A DNA stretch of 64,000 nt from Tenebrio molitor (GCF_963966145.1 NC_091046.1:32240001-32304000); one strand, 5' to 3'; positions 11,756 through 23,189 are shown, counted from the stretch's first letter. Notes: generated by a model not told the origin, from the letters alone. A program made the numbers and translations.

Positions 11756-12402
11756 TTAAATTTTCGACGAGCGTCTAGCTGCAGGGATAAACCCTCCAAT
11801 GAAAATCTAGAACAAAATGCGCATGCGCAAGTACAAATTTTACGCGATAACTTCAATGATATGAACAAAGTTTTAGCAACGTTTCTACAGGGTGAGTAAT
11901 TATTATAAATGATTGTAGTCGAAGCAGGCCATGCCCATGTTATGAAATTTTTGCCGCTTTCATGTGAACTGTCAATTTTTGTCGCTGTCAGTGTCATTTT
12001 TAGGTGAAAAGTACGGTGATGAGTATTTTATTATTTTTTTTTAATTACCGATTGAATCCAAAAATATTGAGTTGTTTTTCACCTAATTTAACTCCTGAGT
12101 GTGAACGGTGTGTACTCACTTACAACAAATATTTACATCATTTTGATGTTTTTTATACATATGGAGCGGCAACCAAAAACGGAAGAGGGAAAGCGGCCTA
12201 CCACCAGCTACCGAAATGCATGCAGCCTGCACCCTACACCACTCTTCAATCTTAAGGGCACTATGCACTCTGTATCTGTACCACAGTACCACACTACTGC
12301 AAACGCACCCTATCACAGTCAATTGGCGGCAAATTTTAAATGCTCCAACCATCCCACGTTTCTATTGGAGGGTTTATCCCTGCAGCTAGATGCTCGTAAA
12401 TT
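11756..12402. mobile_element. Inverted-repeat element with CTAGCTGCAGGGATAAACC arms
   Basis: Left arm 11756-11803 and right arm 12356-12402 share CTAGCTGCAGGGATAAACC. Between them, 11890-12050 is a copy of a second repeat containing GTCGAAGCAGGCCATG, found inverted at about 54540-54660. It ends 190 bp upstream of the glycerol kinase start codon. Confidence 0.6.
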
Positions 12403-12552
12403 TTCGGGGCCAGCCACGTTATAGGGTTTTTTTTCCATATAGATTGGTACTACTTTTGACTATTTTTTTAAATTACTGTCAAAGTATATTATGACTGTGT
12501 CATTTCGTGGTTAAAGTTTGTTTAAAAAACATAAATTAGAAATTATGTTATA

Positions 12553-12600
12553 ATGGTTTATGTAATGATCTGGGTACACATCTTCCCAACAAATGTCTGA
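12553..12600 (+). promoter_or_regulatory. Possible upstream ORF overlapping the glycerol kinase start
   Basis: An ATG 40 bp upstream begins a 15-codon frame whose TGA stop (12598-12600) overlaps the first codons of the kinase in another frame. If transcription starts upstream of 12553 it could damp translation. The transcription start is unknown; speculative. Confidence 0.25.
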
Positions 12601-14752
12601 TACTAGGGATAAATATGGTCCATTAATTGGATCTATCGATGAGGGAACTTCTAGTACAAGATTTTTGGTAATCTGTGGAAGAATTGTTAATTGTTTTGTT
12701 CATGAAATTTCTGTAGGTATTTGCATCAAAGACTGCCGAAGTATTAACGTATCACCAAGTAAAAATTCCTCACATTACTCCGCAAGAAGGATGGTTTGAA
12801 CAAGATCCAATGCACATTTTGAATTCTGTAATTGAAACTATTAATGTAACTTGTGATAACTTAAAAAAACTCAATATCAATTATGAAGATATTGTGGCGA
12901 CTGGTATCACCAACCAAAGAGAAACAACAATTCTTTGGGATGCTGTAACAGGAAAACCATTATATAATGCCTTAGGTATAATAATTAATATAATCTATTC
13001 TGTTATATATCAACCATTCTGTAGTGTGGATGGATATGAGAACTTCAAGTACTGTGGATGCAATATTATTACATGGCAAGAGGGATAAAAATTTTCTGCA
13101 AAGTATATGTGGATTACCTGTTAGTACATACTTCAGTGCTTTGAAAATTAAATGGTTAATGGATAATGTAAAAGATGTTAAAAAAGCCATGGATGAAAAG
13201 AGATGCCTTTTTGGTACTGTCGATTCATGGTTAATATGGGTAAGTTGAAGTAAATTAGTAAATGAGCAATTTTGATATTTGATTGGTAGAATCTTACGGG
13301 TGGCATAAAAGGAGGCCTTCATGTGACTGATGTTACAAATGCTTCAAGGACAATGTTGATAAATATAGAAACTTTGAAATGGGATCCATATCTCTGTAAG
13401 ATTTTTGATATTCCAATGCACATATTGCCAGAAATTAAAAGTTCCTCTGAGATTTATGGTTACATAACAGATGTTACTGTATTAGCTGGAATTCCAATTT
13501 CAGGGGTAATTTTAAATTTTATGATGATATACAAATTTGTATGTCTATGTTAATTGTAGGTATTAGGTGATCAACAAGCAGCTTTAGTTGGTCAAATGTG
13601 TTTTCATCAAGGTCAAGCAAAAAATACATATGGAACTGGTTGTTTTCTTTTGTACAACACTGGAACAACAGTAATTATCTTTATAATAAAAATATTCATA
13701 TATTTCAAATAAAAATATACATATATTTCTATTTTAGATGGTTCAGTCTAGTCACGGTCTTTTAACAACAGTAGGATATAAACTAGGGCCAGATAAACCT
13801 CCAGTTTATGCATTAGAAGGTTCAATTGCGATTGCAGGTATGCTATTGTAAATTAAAAATTTCTTCTAAAAAACAACTTAACATTTAGTTTAATGATATA
13901 TTTTTTAAATATAGGAATCTCAATAAAATGGCTTCAGGATAACTTAATGATTTTGAAAGATGCAAAGGACTCTGGGGATATTGCTGCTGCTGCAGATGAA
14001 GTAGGTGAAGTTTACTTTGTTCCAGCGTTTTCAGGTCTATATGCACCTTATTGGAGAAAAGATGCCAGAAGGTTCATTTAAATCTCTGTTATCTACATAT
14101 ATCATTGTCAAATTGTTATAGTGTTATATGTGGTCTTACTGAGGAAACAAAGCCGGAGCATGTAGTTAAAGCTGCATTAGAAGCAGTTTGTCATCAAGTA
14201 AGAGACATTCTAGAAGCCATGGCACTAGACTGTGGCTATTCTTTGTCTAAACTTTTGGTAGATGGTGGTATGACTGCTAACGATTTTTTGATGCAAATGC
14301 AGGCAGATTATTGTGGCATTCCTGTGGGTAATATATTTTTTTCTTTGAAAAGCCAGTAGTCAAAATAAGATAATTTTAGTGAGGCCGACTATGGCAGAAA
14401 CGACTTGTTTGGGGGCAGCTATAGCTGCTGGAAATGCTAAAGGTGTAGAAGTTTGGGACCTGGACAACATCCAACCTGTACCTAGTGATACCTTTTTACC
14501 TTCGATATCTGATGATCGTTAGTATTAAAAATCCTATGCTGACTATTTAAAACAATTAATTGTAGAAAGGGATATAAAATATGCTCGATGGAAAATGGCT
14601 ATATCGAGAAGTTTGGGATGGGCAGAAGATGAAGATGATGCTGAAAGTTATGGAGGTAGGCTTTATTTAATTATTTTTACTTTTTTGATCATATAAAATG
14701 TGTTTTTTTAACAGAACTATCAGATATTGAAGACTCTATTACAGGTATTTAG
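12593..14752 (+). CDS. Gk: Glycerol kinase, 11 exons, 534 residues
   Basis: Phosphorylates glycerol with ATP to glycerol 3-phosphate, in the cytosol or at the mitochondrial surface. Exons by GT-AG reading: 12593-12667, 12717-12975, 13025-13239, 13290-13505, 13560-13670, 13738-13837, 13915-14071, 14122-14327, 14380-14517, 14566-14655, 14715-14752; they total 1605 bp, exactly in frame to TAG. Seen: the nucleotide-binding GSIDEGTSSTRF (residues 13-24), glycerol-contact NQRET (R93, E94), W113, Y147, and the catalytic base in LGDQQA (D259), matching the E. coli positions R83, E84, W103, Y135 and D245. The FGGY N-terminal half covers about 11-270 and the C-terminal half about 280-470, with SGLYAPYW and LLVDGG. 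The acidic tail after 505 is unusual in bacteria. The donor of intron 7 (GTTCAT) is weak. All key residues are present. Confidence 0.95.
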
Positions 14753-15327
14753 TTATTCATAAAGAATGCTGTCATTAGATTAGTTGGACTGATGCTTCTG
14801 TCTAATAAAATAATAATATCAATAAGATAGTGTCAGTGAATATCTGTTCATTATTTCATTTTTAACAATAATATATTTTGAAATGAATATAAATTGAAGA
14901 TTAATCTCTTCATGTACTGCCTGTTATAATTTTTCTGAGAAAAAAGTATTACTTGCCCTTTTACCATTCCACGTCAATTTCATAATGGTCTTAGAAGCAT
15001 GGAAGTCTTTAATTTTATGATATGTAACATGCAGGTTGACCCATCAAAAATTACCCACTCATTATCTGGATAACTGCAGACTACTAAGTCTAGTCCACAT
15101 ACATCATTTTAAAGCAATTTAACTTCCCTTCTTTACAATAACACCACAATTTTTTATTGTTTATGTAACATTAGGTTATTAAATGTTTAAAATGTAAATC
15201 ATTTGCCTCTATATAATATTAAAGTCCTTGCTAAAATGCATTTCTAACATCTTGTAGTATTTCGGGAGTTAAGGCAAAACAAATAATAGGAACGATGAAA
15301 ACTATAATGAAAATTAGCTTAATTTTC
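14753..15327. other. Downstream of glycerol kinase; one coding-like fragment on the minus strand
   Basis: A possible polyadenylation signal, AATAAA, lies near 14803-14809. On the minus strand, 15112 down to 14984 reads through DLVVCSYPDNEWVIFDGS and on to a stop; an adjacent frame upstream reads WCYCKEGKLNCFKMMYVD. The composition looks like real protein, but frames are broken and I cannot name it. It could be a decayed exon. Confidence 0.35.
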
Positions 15328-15340
15328 ATAATGATTGTTG

Positions 15341-15527
15341 AACACAAATGGATCACTTGGTGACAATTTTACACGAAAAATTGAAAAAATTCCCACACAC
15401 CAAAAATTTTTGATTAGGTTAATTCTTTGTTTGTTCATCGTCCTGATGATGCTAACTTGGTTGGATGAAACGCGTCGACAAAAATTCGACAAATTTTTGG
15501 TGTGGGAATTTTTTCAATTTTTCGTGT
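15341..15527 (+). mobile_element. 187-bp retrozyme-like insertion with 13-bp target duplication
   Basis: The insert is flanked by the exact repeat ATAATGATTGTTG at 15328-15340 and 15528-15540. It contains two inverted arms (15371-15409 and 15491-15527, one 2-bp gap) enclosing a hammerhead-type core. A long target duplication points to retrotransposition rather than cut-and-paste. Size, single unit and core agree with metazoan retrozymes, small non-coding elements thought to be moved by Penelope-like enzymes; that is family knowledge, not proof for this copy. Confidence 0.6.
15434..15485 (+). ncRNA. Hammerhead-ribozyme-like motif
   Basis: The conserved CTGATGA lies at 15443-15449, then a short stem-loop (CTAAC, TTG, GTTGG), then GAAAC at 15467-15471 and GCGTC to 15476. 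ACGCGT (15470-15475) is self-complementary, as in hammerheads that work as dimers with a tiny stem III; cleavage would follow C15476. Stem I starts GTC/GAC and can be extended by the long flanking arms. The two base pairs of stem II next to the core are mismatched (U-U and G-A), so activity may be lost. Confidence 0.5.
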
Positions 15528-15559
15528 ATAATGATTGTTGTTTAATTATACAATCGATA

Positions 15560-15640
15560 AAGAAGATCTATCCAAAAGGTCGTCCACATTATGCTGCTGT
15601 TGCTAGACAATTTTTGGACACCCGACTTCGTGATACATAG
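15560..15640 (+). CDS. Possible terminal exon of an unrecognised protein
   Basis: A frame ending KGRPHYAAVARQFLDTRLRD and TAG at 15638-15640 looks protein-like. Upstream it is continuous with the retrozyme insertion only by chance. With the insertion and one duplication copy removed, the frame runs back about 30 bp to a TAG near 15315. An exon would need an acceptor around 15555. Function unknown. Confidence 0.25.
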   Translation, partial: KKIYPKGRPHYAAVARQFLDTRLRDT

Positions 15641-15860
15641 TTCACTGGTAGAAGCGTATGTTATCGTCACACAGCATGTTACAACGGTTAGACAAGTATC
15701 GTAGAATAATTCCCAGAGTTAGAAATAAATTAGAGTAGACTTTATTATCGTATGGAGGTAAAATTGTGGCATTGTTGCAAAGATAATTTAAAATGATATG
15801 TTACAAGATTCCTTTAACCGATAATGATTTACAAGACGTGCGTTGCTGAATTTGTTACTA

Positions 15861-16082
15861 CGGCGTGATCAAGAATGACTGAATCTGTTGGTAACAACAA
15901 TTTGGCAAATTTGAAATTTACCATGAAAGGTTTATTTTTGTAATCGCCTAAATATAACCAAAAATGTTTTTAATGTCGTTTCAAGTTAAAAAATCCGGTC
16001 GGTGCCAATTACGAGACAAAAAAACACCAGTACTTTTCAATTGTTTCATTGCCAACAGACTCAGTCATTGTTGATTACTCTG
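15861..16082. mobile_element. MITE, ATCAAGAATGACTGAATC family, copy 1
   Basis: 222 bp, TA-flanked; arms GTGATCAAGAATGACTGA and a reverse complement close to it. Second copy at 48731-48972. Confidence 0.75.
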
Positions 16083-16089
16083 TATTATA

Positions 16090-17185
16090 CAGGCTGTCTT
16101 AAAAAAACAGCCCACGCTATAACTTTGCTATTGATGACCTGAATGAAAAAAGTTATACAGGAAACGAAATGGCTCTAAAAGCACTACAAACCTGAGTGAT
16201 CATATAATTTTTATACCATCTATTCATTTATGGGCAATGGGAAACTTATTTTTCAAATGGTAACCTATAAATTTTTTTATTGATTCTGTTCATTGAAAAA
16301 TGGAGGTCGGTTACTTGATTTTTTCATTAATATGACAATGGCTAATATTTATAAAAAATAGAACATACAGGTGTCCCAAAAATGGCGTACTAACGGTGCA
16401 CTACGGTGTAGAAGAGATTACCGTAAACGTCAGAAAAATGTAAAAAAAATTCTATTGAACTTATTTGCTGATTTGGCGGTCTTTGAAAGTAGCACTTAAC
16501 ACGTCAATTATTTTGAAATATATGTATGAAATTGTCATGACAGCTACCTCTAATCGTACATATTATCACAAAGTACAAGATCACTCACTACTAATATTTA
16601 ATCCTGCATTATAGAGAATTTAGAAGCTTTGGAAATCGAAAAAAATATTTTAAATCCACTACGGTAACATTGCAAGATAATGATGTACGAATATATCTTT
16701 GTTTACATTGTATTACCGTTAATAATAATAATAATAATTAATTTTTTTGTCGGAAACATTTTTTCCATATTTTTTTCATGTACATTTAAGCATCCTCGAT
16801 AAGGTAGTAAGTAGTTTGTACGCCCATTTTGGCACACCTGTATAAAAAATACTTTTACGTTGAACTGATACTTTTAACTAAATACTGATGCTTATAAGTA
16901 CATATGTATTTGCTCATAAGTAGATACTAATTTTTATGAATATCACCCAATAAATCTAATTTTGATGCAACATATTTTCCTTTTTTTTTCTTGACAAATT
17001 TTGTTTTCAAAGGGTATAGTTTTTTTACGCTATTACAATTAGAAATCAATAATAAAAATTATAGGTTACCATTTAAAAAATCAAAGTTGACCATTGCCCA
17101 TAAGTGGGTAGATGGTATAAAAATTATATGCGCACTCCGGTTTGCAGTGTTCTTAAAGCCATTTCGTTTCCGGTAAAAATGTTTT
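16090..17185. mobile_element. Inverted-repeat element with nested MITE
   Basis: The left arm (16090-16285) contains GCCCACGCTATAACTTTGC and ATAATTTTTATACCATCT; the inner part of it is matched in reverse at about 17060-17180. It is related to the interior of the hAT-like element at 3018-3710. The MITE at 16368-16840 is inserted. The right terminus has lost its outer part. Confidence 0.55.
16368..16840. mobile_element. Non-autonomous element, CAGGTGTCCCAAAAATGGCG ends, with TAA repeat
   Basis: 473 bp, TA on both sides; the left end reads CAGGTGTCCCAAAAATGGCG and the right end is its near reverse complement. The interior carries a (TAA)n tract at 16720-16740. The element at 60688-62558, in the opposite orientation, matches both halves but has a LINE fragment in the TAA tract. 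Confidence 0.8.
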
Positions 17186-17286
17186 TTACGTAGGTCTGTA
17201 GTTTTCAGATAATTGGGGTGGGTACTCCTTGGGCCACTCTGCATACTGAAGTACATATATACCGATACATATATATTTTTGTAGAT

Positions 17287-17376
17287 GAGGTGTTTTTGTC
17301 AACATTACCAGGCGGTTTATTCATCCTTGGGACAATGGTGATGTTACTGGCAGCTGAGATTTTCGAAAAGAAATAA
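17287..17376 (+). CDS. Possible last exon of a membrane protein
   Basis: After TATATATTTTTGTAG the frame reads VFLSTLPGGLFILGTMVML, then AAEIFEKK and a TAA, followed by AATAAA motifs at about 17371 and 17379. A hydrophobic stretch of about 18 residues with a short charged tail resembles the end of a polytopic transporter. No upstream exon was recognised, so it may be a relic. Confidence 0.3.
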   Translation, partial: EVFLSTLPGGLFILGTMVMLLAAEIFEKK

Positions 17377-17583
17377 AAATAAATACCAAAGGTTATTTCA
17401 AATAAAGGCAGTAGATTTCTTAAAAGAAATGTTGGGAGTTTAAGCACTTTTTTTTTCGAAAACGATTGGTAAAACATTTGTCCAGTGAAAGAATGAATTT
17501 TGTATTTCTGGACATTTCTAGTATTTTATGCTAAAATTCGTCAATAAAAAGGATGTATTTTCAAGACTTTAAAATTCTACATA

Positions 17584-17760
17584 CAGAGTATTTCAAGAGT
17601 GGTAATGAGCCCGGCGGAATAGAAAATGCAACCCACAATACATCAGGCCGAAAGGCCGGATATTTATCGCTTCCATGTCCAGGTTTATATGTGTGTTTAT
17701 ATGTATTGTGGGTTGTACCTTCTATTCCGCCGGGCTCATTATCACTCGTGAAATAGCCTG
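17584..17760. mobile_element. Palindromic MITE, GATAATGAGCC family, copy 2
   Basis: 177 bp with TA flanks; the arms contain AATGAGCCCGGCGGAATAGA and the internal block TGCAACCCACAATAC. Confidence 0.8.
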
Positions 17761-17762
17761 TA

Positions 17763-18488
17763 TATAACTAAGTAATGTGATTTTAAAAGGTTTGTGGTTG
17801 TCTTACTATTTATTTGCATTTAAGGTCCTGTTACCTAACCGTGATTTGTTTCCAAATATTTGTGTTGCGAGATGTATTAGCTTGTGGTAACATGGCCATT
17901 TTTGTAAGGTATTCTGTGTTTGATTTGAAGTTTCATTAATAAATTAGTTTGTTTTCATTCGAAAGATTTTTAATTTTGTTGTTTTCCCTTGTTGATTACC
18001 AGATTACCATGTATCCAAAAAATTATTAATTACGTACTTAATATTTATATTTCATATATGAAGTAATATGGAAAAAATAAGATACTTACCTCAGAAAACG
18101 TTTATATCAAGTTTCATTTATAAAATTATACAACTTGTAAATCTTTATGATTTATGATATTTTTTTATTATAGATGTAGTAATCACAACTGAAATTTGGA
18201 ACCCAATTTTCAATCAATGTGAAACTTTGCACACAAGTCTAATGCTCATGCATGACAATACAATAAAAAGTAGTAGGTACCTACCTATTATAGGTGTGCG
18301 AATTTGGTCTGGGTACTAGTTTTTAAATAATACTTATTGAGTGAGCAGTGGCAAAAGCTAAACTTTGTAGAGTCTATGCAGTGTTTGAAACTTATTTGTG
18401 GATTCAAAACTGATTTTATTTCTAACTTTTTGTAATTAAATACCACCTTCTACATTATCATAATAAATCTACAGTTGCTTAGACAACT
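17763..18488. other. Intergenic, no gene recognised
   Basis: AT-rich; no coding pattern, no repeat partner noted. Confidence 0.4.
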
Positions 18489-18904
18489 TATTATTATTAT
18501 TATTATTATTATTAATTTCATGCTCAACAGGAAAATCCCAATAAAAGAGCACGTATAATTCGACCTATACAAATTAAATATCCGACAAATCCAACGATTT
18601 TAACACTTCAGTGCTACAGGAGAACAGATCAACCAGATCACCGACAGAGTTGGAAATATTGAGCATGTTGTTCAAAGGAGAAAATTTAAGAAAATCCGTT
18701 CTTGGAGTTGATAAATAGAATAAGTTTTTACTACGAGTAGTAATAGAATGCTTACCAACACAAAAATTAATCTGACTGAGCAGAGAACAGCAGTCAATCA
18801 AGTTATGAAGTATTTTGTACAAGAATAATAAATTCATTAATTTATTGCGTTCAGATAAAGTTTTAAACTTGAAACATGTGTAACTGGATGGGAGTTTGTG
18901 TATT
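18489..18904 (-). mobile_element. 5'-truncated non-LTR retrotransposon 3' end with TAA tail
   Basis: The minus-strand frame from about 18904 to 18574 reads NLLFLYKILHNLID and STPRTDFLKFSPLNNMLN, the C-terminal block that follows the reverse transcriptase in Jockey/CR1-type elements of arthropods. After the stop come about 60 bp of 3' sequence and a (TAA)n tail at 18489-18514. The 5' break coincides with the end of the copia element. Confidence 0.6.
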
Positions 18905-18918
18905 TCCAACACTCCCCT

Positions 18919-20413
18919 TCAAACTGCATCTTGCGTCTTCATAGTGGTCGTAGTCATGCCAAGGGAATGGATGCACTTATTGTGCTTTAGCGATGACAAT
19001 CCCTTTGTTAAAACATCGGCAGGCATCTGATCGGTGGTAAGGTACTCCACCTTGACGTCTCCTCTCTCCACTGCATGAAGTGGTGACGAATATCTACGTG
19101 TTTCGTACGGTTATGAACAGTCTTAAGACAAAATACTAAAATAGTATACGACAAGTCGACCATTAACACGATTCAGCTGTTTCGCCTGTTATTCAAAACG
19201 AACCAGCTGAATTGTGTTTATATGTGAGCGAGTGTTACGCAATGTTGTACTGGTCGACTGTCGGGGACTATTTTGTCTGAGGACTAGTTATGAAACACGT
19301 GATTTTTGCTTAACTGTCCGGCTCCTTGATTGTCATTAAAAATTATCGTCCGTCGTTGACTGCTGATCTAGGACCTCGGACAGGAATAGCTTCCTTCGTC
19401 TATTCAGAAAGAGCCATGTATTCAGCTTCCGTACTGGACATTGCAACCGTTCTTTTTTTTCGTAATTCCCAACTGACAGTGGCGTTAGCGAAATTGAAAA
19501 CGGATCCTGTGTACGATCTTCTATCATTCATGCTTGCACCCCAGTCTGCATCGGTATAACCTACAAGTTCTTGTCCAAACTTTTTGAACATTAAGCTTAG
19601 GTTTTCGGTGTTCTTCAGATACCGCAGTAGGAACTCGTTTCGCAGCTCTCCAGTGTTGTTCCCCAAAGTTGGTGTTGAATTGGCTGAGCATGCCCACGGC
19701 GTATGCGATGTCTGGTCGCGTTGAAACAGCCAAGTACATCAGAGAACCAACAAGGCTCTGATATGTTAACTTTTCGACTGCTGTCTTCTCCTCTTCGGTT
19801 TTTGGGCACATTTCTTTCGACAGTTTTTCATTCGGCTTACTCGGGGTTGTTACACCTTTTCAATTTTCGCGGGTTGTCTGATGCGACCATGAGGTCGTCA
19901 ACATAGATCACGACTATGACGATGTTTCCGTCTTCTTTATTGATATAAACACAGGGATTGGAGTTCAATGGTTTTTGTTGTTCTAATTTTTCGTCAAATT
20001 TCTTGCACCACTGCCTGCCTAATTGTTTCAGGCCATAGAATGCCTTTCTAATCAAACACTTTATTTCCTCAGGATTTTCGTGACTCCTCTTCATTTAATA
20101 TGTCGTGGAATTCACTTGGAATCTCCAGAAACACTTTTTCGTCGATTTCGCCATTCAAATAGGCACTTGTGAAATCCAGTTGGTGTATCTGGATACCTAA
20201 TTCAACTGCGATTGCCATGAACAAACGAATTGATCCGAGTCTTGCCATGGGGGCAAACGTTTCATTGAAATCAATACCAGGTTTTTGAGTAAAACCTTTC
20301 GCCACGAGTCTGGGAAGATCGACCGATCCGTCCTTCTTGAGTTTTGTCCGTAGAACCCACCTCGAATCGACGGTTTTCTTGCCCTGGGGACGATCTACAT
20401 TACAATCATCCAA
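18919..20413 (-). pseudogene. Copia reverse transcriptase and RNase H, broken
   Basis: From 20413: the RVT_2 start with VDSRWVLRTKLKKDG, AKGFTQKPGIDFNETFAP and HQLDFTSAYLNGEIDEKVFL, then AFYGLKQLGRQW and the active-site YVDD in VIYVDDLMVASDN (about 19905). RNase H follows with LVGYTDADWGASMNDRRS and AMSSTEAEYMALSE, then a tail with DQMPADVLTKGLS to a TGA at 18919-18921. Frames change several times and a small inverted-repeat insertion splits the tail; no product can be made. Confidence 0.85.
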
Positions 20414-20680
20414 GTTTTATTTCTTTTTAGTGCTTCCTATTCTGCGTTCATTGCCTTTTTCCAGTCGGCAGCTTCTGGACTGGATACAGCTTCTGAAACC
20501 GTCTGCGGGTCAGCAAACTCGATCAGACCAGTTACATCATGGAATTCTTCGTTCTCGTGGTTTTCTTCTTCTTCGGTTTCTGCCTCGTGTTCTTTGACTT
20601 CTATCATCTTGAACAGTTTTCGTGGTCTCCCCCGCTTGCCGGTAAGAACCTTTTTGGTCGTCCTAGACCTCTCTTCATCA

Positions 20681-23095
20681 TCACGGGATTTCTTCTCCGT
20701 TTTCTTCTTTCACGAGGATCTCTCCATCTTCTTCTAGATCGCAGATTTCTGCTTGTTTATCTTCTTTTTGTGCTTTGGGTACGTTGAATTCAATGACGTT
20801 TTCTGCGTATTTCTTGAAAATTTCCTCGTTGATGAAATTAGTAGAATTATTTTCTGTTTGATTGCGCCCTGTGAACGTAAGGTCTCTGCTTCGAATAACT
20901 TTTCTTGTTTCTGAATCCCAAAGCCTGTACGCCTTCGACTGCACCTAGTATCTGATAAAAATGCATTACTTCGATCTTGAATCAAATTTTCCCTTTCCAG
21001 GCCTTTTATTAAGTGCAAAGGCTGTTGTCCCAAACTTTCGGAAGTACTCGTAGCTCACAATTGGGGTTTTTCTCGTCCACATTTTAAATGGAATTTCACC
21101 CCCAGGCTTCGAGAAGGACACCTGTTCCTGATGTAATTTGCGGTTAAAATCGCTTCAGCCCAAAAATTTGCGGAGAGCCCCTCGCCATCTCCACCAAACT
21201 CCTGTTTTTCCTTTCGGCCACTCCATTTTGTTGTGGCGTGTATTCTACAATGAGTTCGTGTCTGATGCCTTCTTACTTCAGGAAATCTTCTAAGTAGTGG
21301 CTGGTGTACTCGGTTCCGTTGTCAGATAGGACAGTTTTAATTTTTCGCTCCGTTTTCTTCTCAATCAAGCTTTTATACTCCTTGAACTTCTCGATAACTT
21401 CGCTTTTCTTTTTCTTGATTTGTCATCTATGAAAGTGACGACCCAGCGAGAGAGTTCACGCGCATGGGTCCACAAACGTGTGTATGCACCAGACCCGGAC
21501 TGGGACCTAAAACCGTTCTGGGCATTTTATAGACAGTCGGCCCTCTGAATCTCCACTGTTTCGTATTTGCATAATGATTCCAAGTATGATATTGTTTTCA
21601 CACGGGCTTCTAGCTTGAATTTCAGATTTTGCTGTATTGTGGCCAAAGTTATTATAAGTGCTTATTCACAATGGACATAAGCTTGACATAAGGCATAAGA
21701 AATTCAGGACTAAATTTAATACATATGCATAGCACAAGACATGAATTTGTCTTGGAGACTCTTTGGGAAGCCATGAAGAAAATTCATTATATTGGCCTTG
21801 CATGTTTGCAGCCCCATCAGTCGAGTTACCGATGCATTTTGTTATGTCTATGTATATTAGAAGATTTTAAAACTGAATCGACCAAGGAAAACATATCCTT
21901 CCCCGTTGAAGAACTACATTCTACAACAGCAAGAAGTCTTTCATTTACACAATTGTCTGTTACATAGCGTACAATAATGGACTTTGTATATATATCTTTG
22001 TATAGAATATTTTGAGTTTTATCCACTTGTAAAGAAAACATACCAGCCGCTTGTACTTGCATACTTCTATTTCTTGCTATAAGTTGACCAATTGCTTGGA
22101 TAATCTTATTAATGGTTGATTTAGAGAGAAACGTTAACAATGATCCTCTTCCTCTGCCTTTACCGCTTTTTTGAGAAGTTTTTTACTTCCCTCAATACAA
22201 TCTTTCAAATGGCCTTTTAAATTACATAATATCATATTTGCTGACAATAACAACGAGTTCCAAAAAGTTTCTATGGTCTATAGACATGTTTTCCAGGCTA
22301 TATACAGCTTCTAGCTTATCTCCTCCATAACTTAGTCCTGGTTTCCCAATAAATTTAACAATGTCTATTATCCGCTGGAAAATTTCTCTTCTTTTGCGTA
22401 GGTACTTGTGCTCGGTGTAGAGACATTTGATTGTAAAAAAGTAAATTGTCAATATCTTAAAAAGTAAACTTCCGCACAAGCCGTCCCAAGCAAAAAAATC
22501 AAAATCAAATCACCGGGCACTTGCCCGATCTGCCCTCAGGCCTGGTATGCACCAGTTCTAAGAGTTCTGTACATTGGGATATCGACCTTGTGAATGGCTT
22601 CCGTGTCTGCTTGCCCTTTACACACGTTTCACAAACGGGTAAAGCTTCGTCGCCCTTAACGTCAATTGCATCAACTTTCTGCTTGCGTATAATGTTCTTC
22701 AAATCCGTTTCGTTGAGGTGGCCAAAACGTTCATGCCATTCTTGTAATGACGTAGGTATCTGCGACATTCTGCCTACTTCGGACAACTCGTCGATGTAGT
22801 ACATGTCTTTATCTCCGGTGTCAGGATTCCTTACGATAGTTTCGTTTCTTCTGAAGATAACTTCAAAACCGTGTTCGGTCATCTTTGCGACTGATAAGAA
22901 ATTCGATCGTAGGTCAGGAACGTACAGAGTTTCGTCGAGTCTCACAGTGAAATTTTTTTCCACACTCAGTCTTACATTACCGGTTCCTACAATTTTCCTT
23001 GAGCAGCTGTTGGGCAAATTCAGAGTCTGCACTTTCGGGGTTTTAATTTCTTTGAATTTTGCCTTTTCAGAACACGTAGTTATATGAAGACGCAC
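20681..23095 (-). pseudogene. Copia gag-pre-integrase and integrase, interrupted
   Basis: 22505-23095 is open and carries LYVPDLRSNFLSVAKM, EWHERFGHLNETDLKN and CETCVKGKQTRKPF: the histidine/cysteine N-terminal zinc region of copia integrase. A hAT fragment follows (about 22500 to 21640). The integrase core (21640-20944) is in broken frames. 20944-20681 is the C-terminal domain with KAYRLWDSETRKVIRSRDL and an acidic linker. Confidence 0.75.
21640..22500 (-). pseudogene. hAT transposase fragment (DUF4371 / TTF-finger type)
   Basis: The first frame (22479-22222) has IIDIVKFIGKPGLSYGGD and MSIDHRNFLELVVIVSKYD; the second (22140-21826) has LSKSTINKIIQAIGQLI, FSLQVDKTQN and ERLLAVVECSSSTGKDMF. 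These are consecutive blocks of the insect hAT group with DUF4371, up to and including the first catalytic Asp (VDKTQ). The C-terminal hATC dimerisation region is absent. It sits inside the copia integrase, so it arrived later. Confidence 0.7.
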
Positions 23096-23189
23096 TCGAG
23101 TCTAAACACCACCGTTTATCGTGTTCAACGTAAACTTTCGTAACGACTTCTGCCTTTCGGGTTGATTTTGTGGGTTTTGTTTTTGAACC

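Noticed and set aside
14072..14121. Non-splicing read-through in glycerol kinase at the weak GTTCAT donor
   Set aside because: Read-through meets a stop at once; splicing restores the conserved block VICGLT in frame.
15335..15640. A 101-codon plus-strand gene across the hammerhead insertion
   Set aside because: Most of it is the 187-bp insert and its arms; only the last part resembles protein.
18489..18514. TTA tandem repeat as an independent satellite
   Set aside because: It directly follows the LINE 3' sequence on the minus strand and is better read as its tail.
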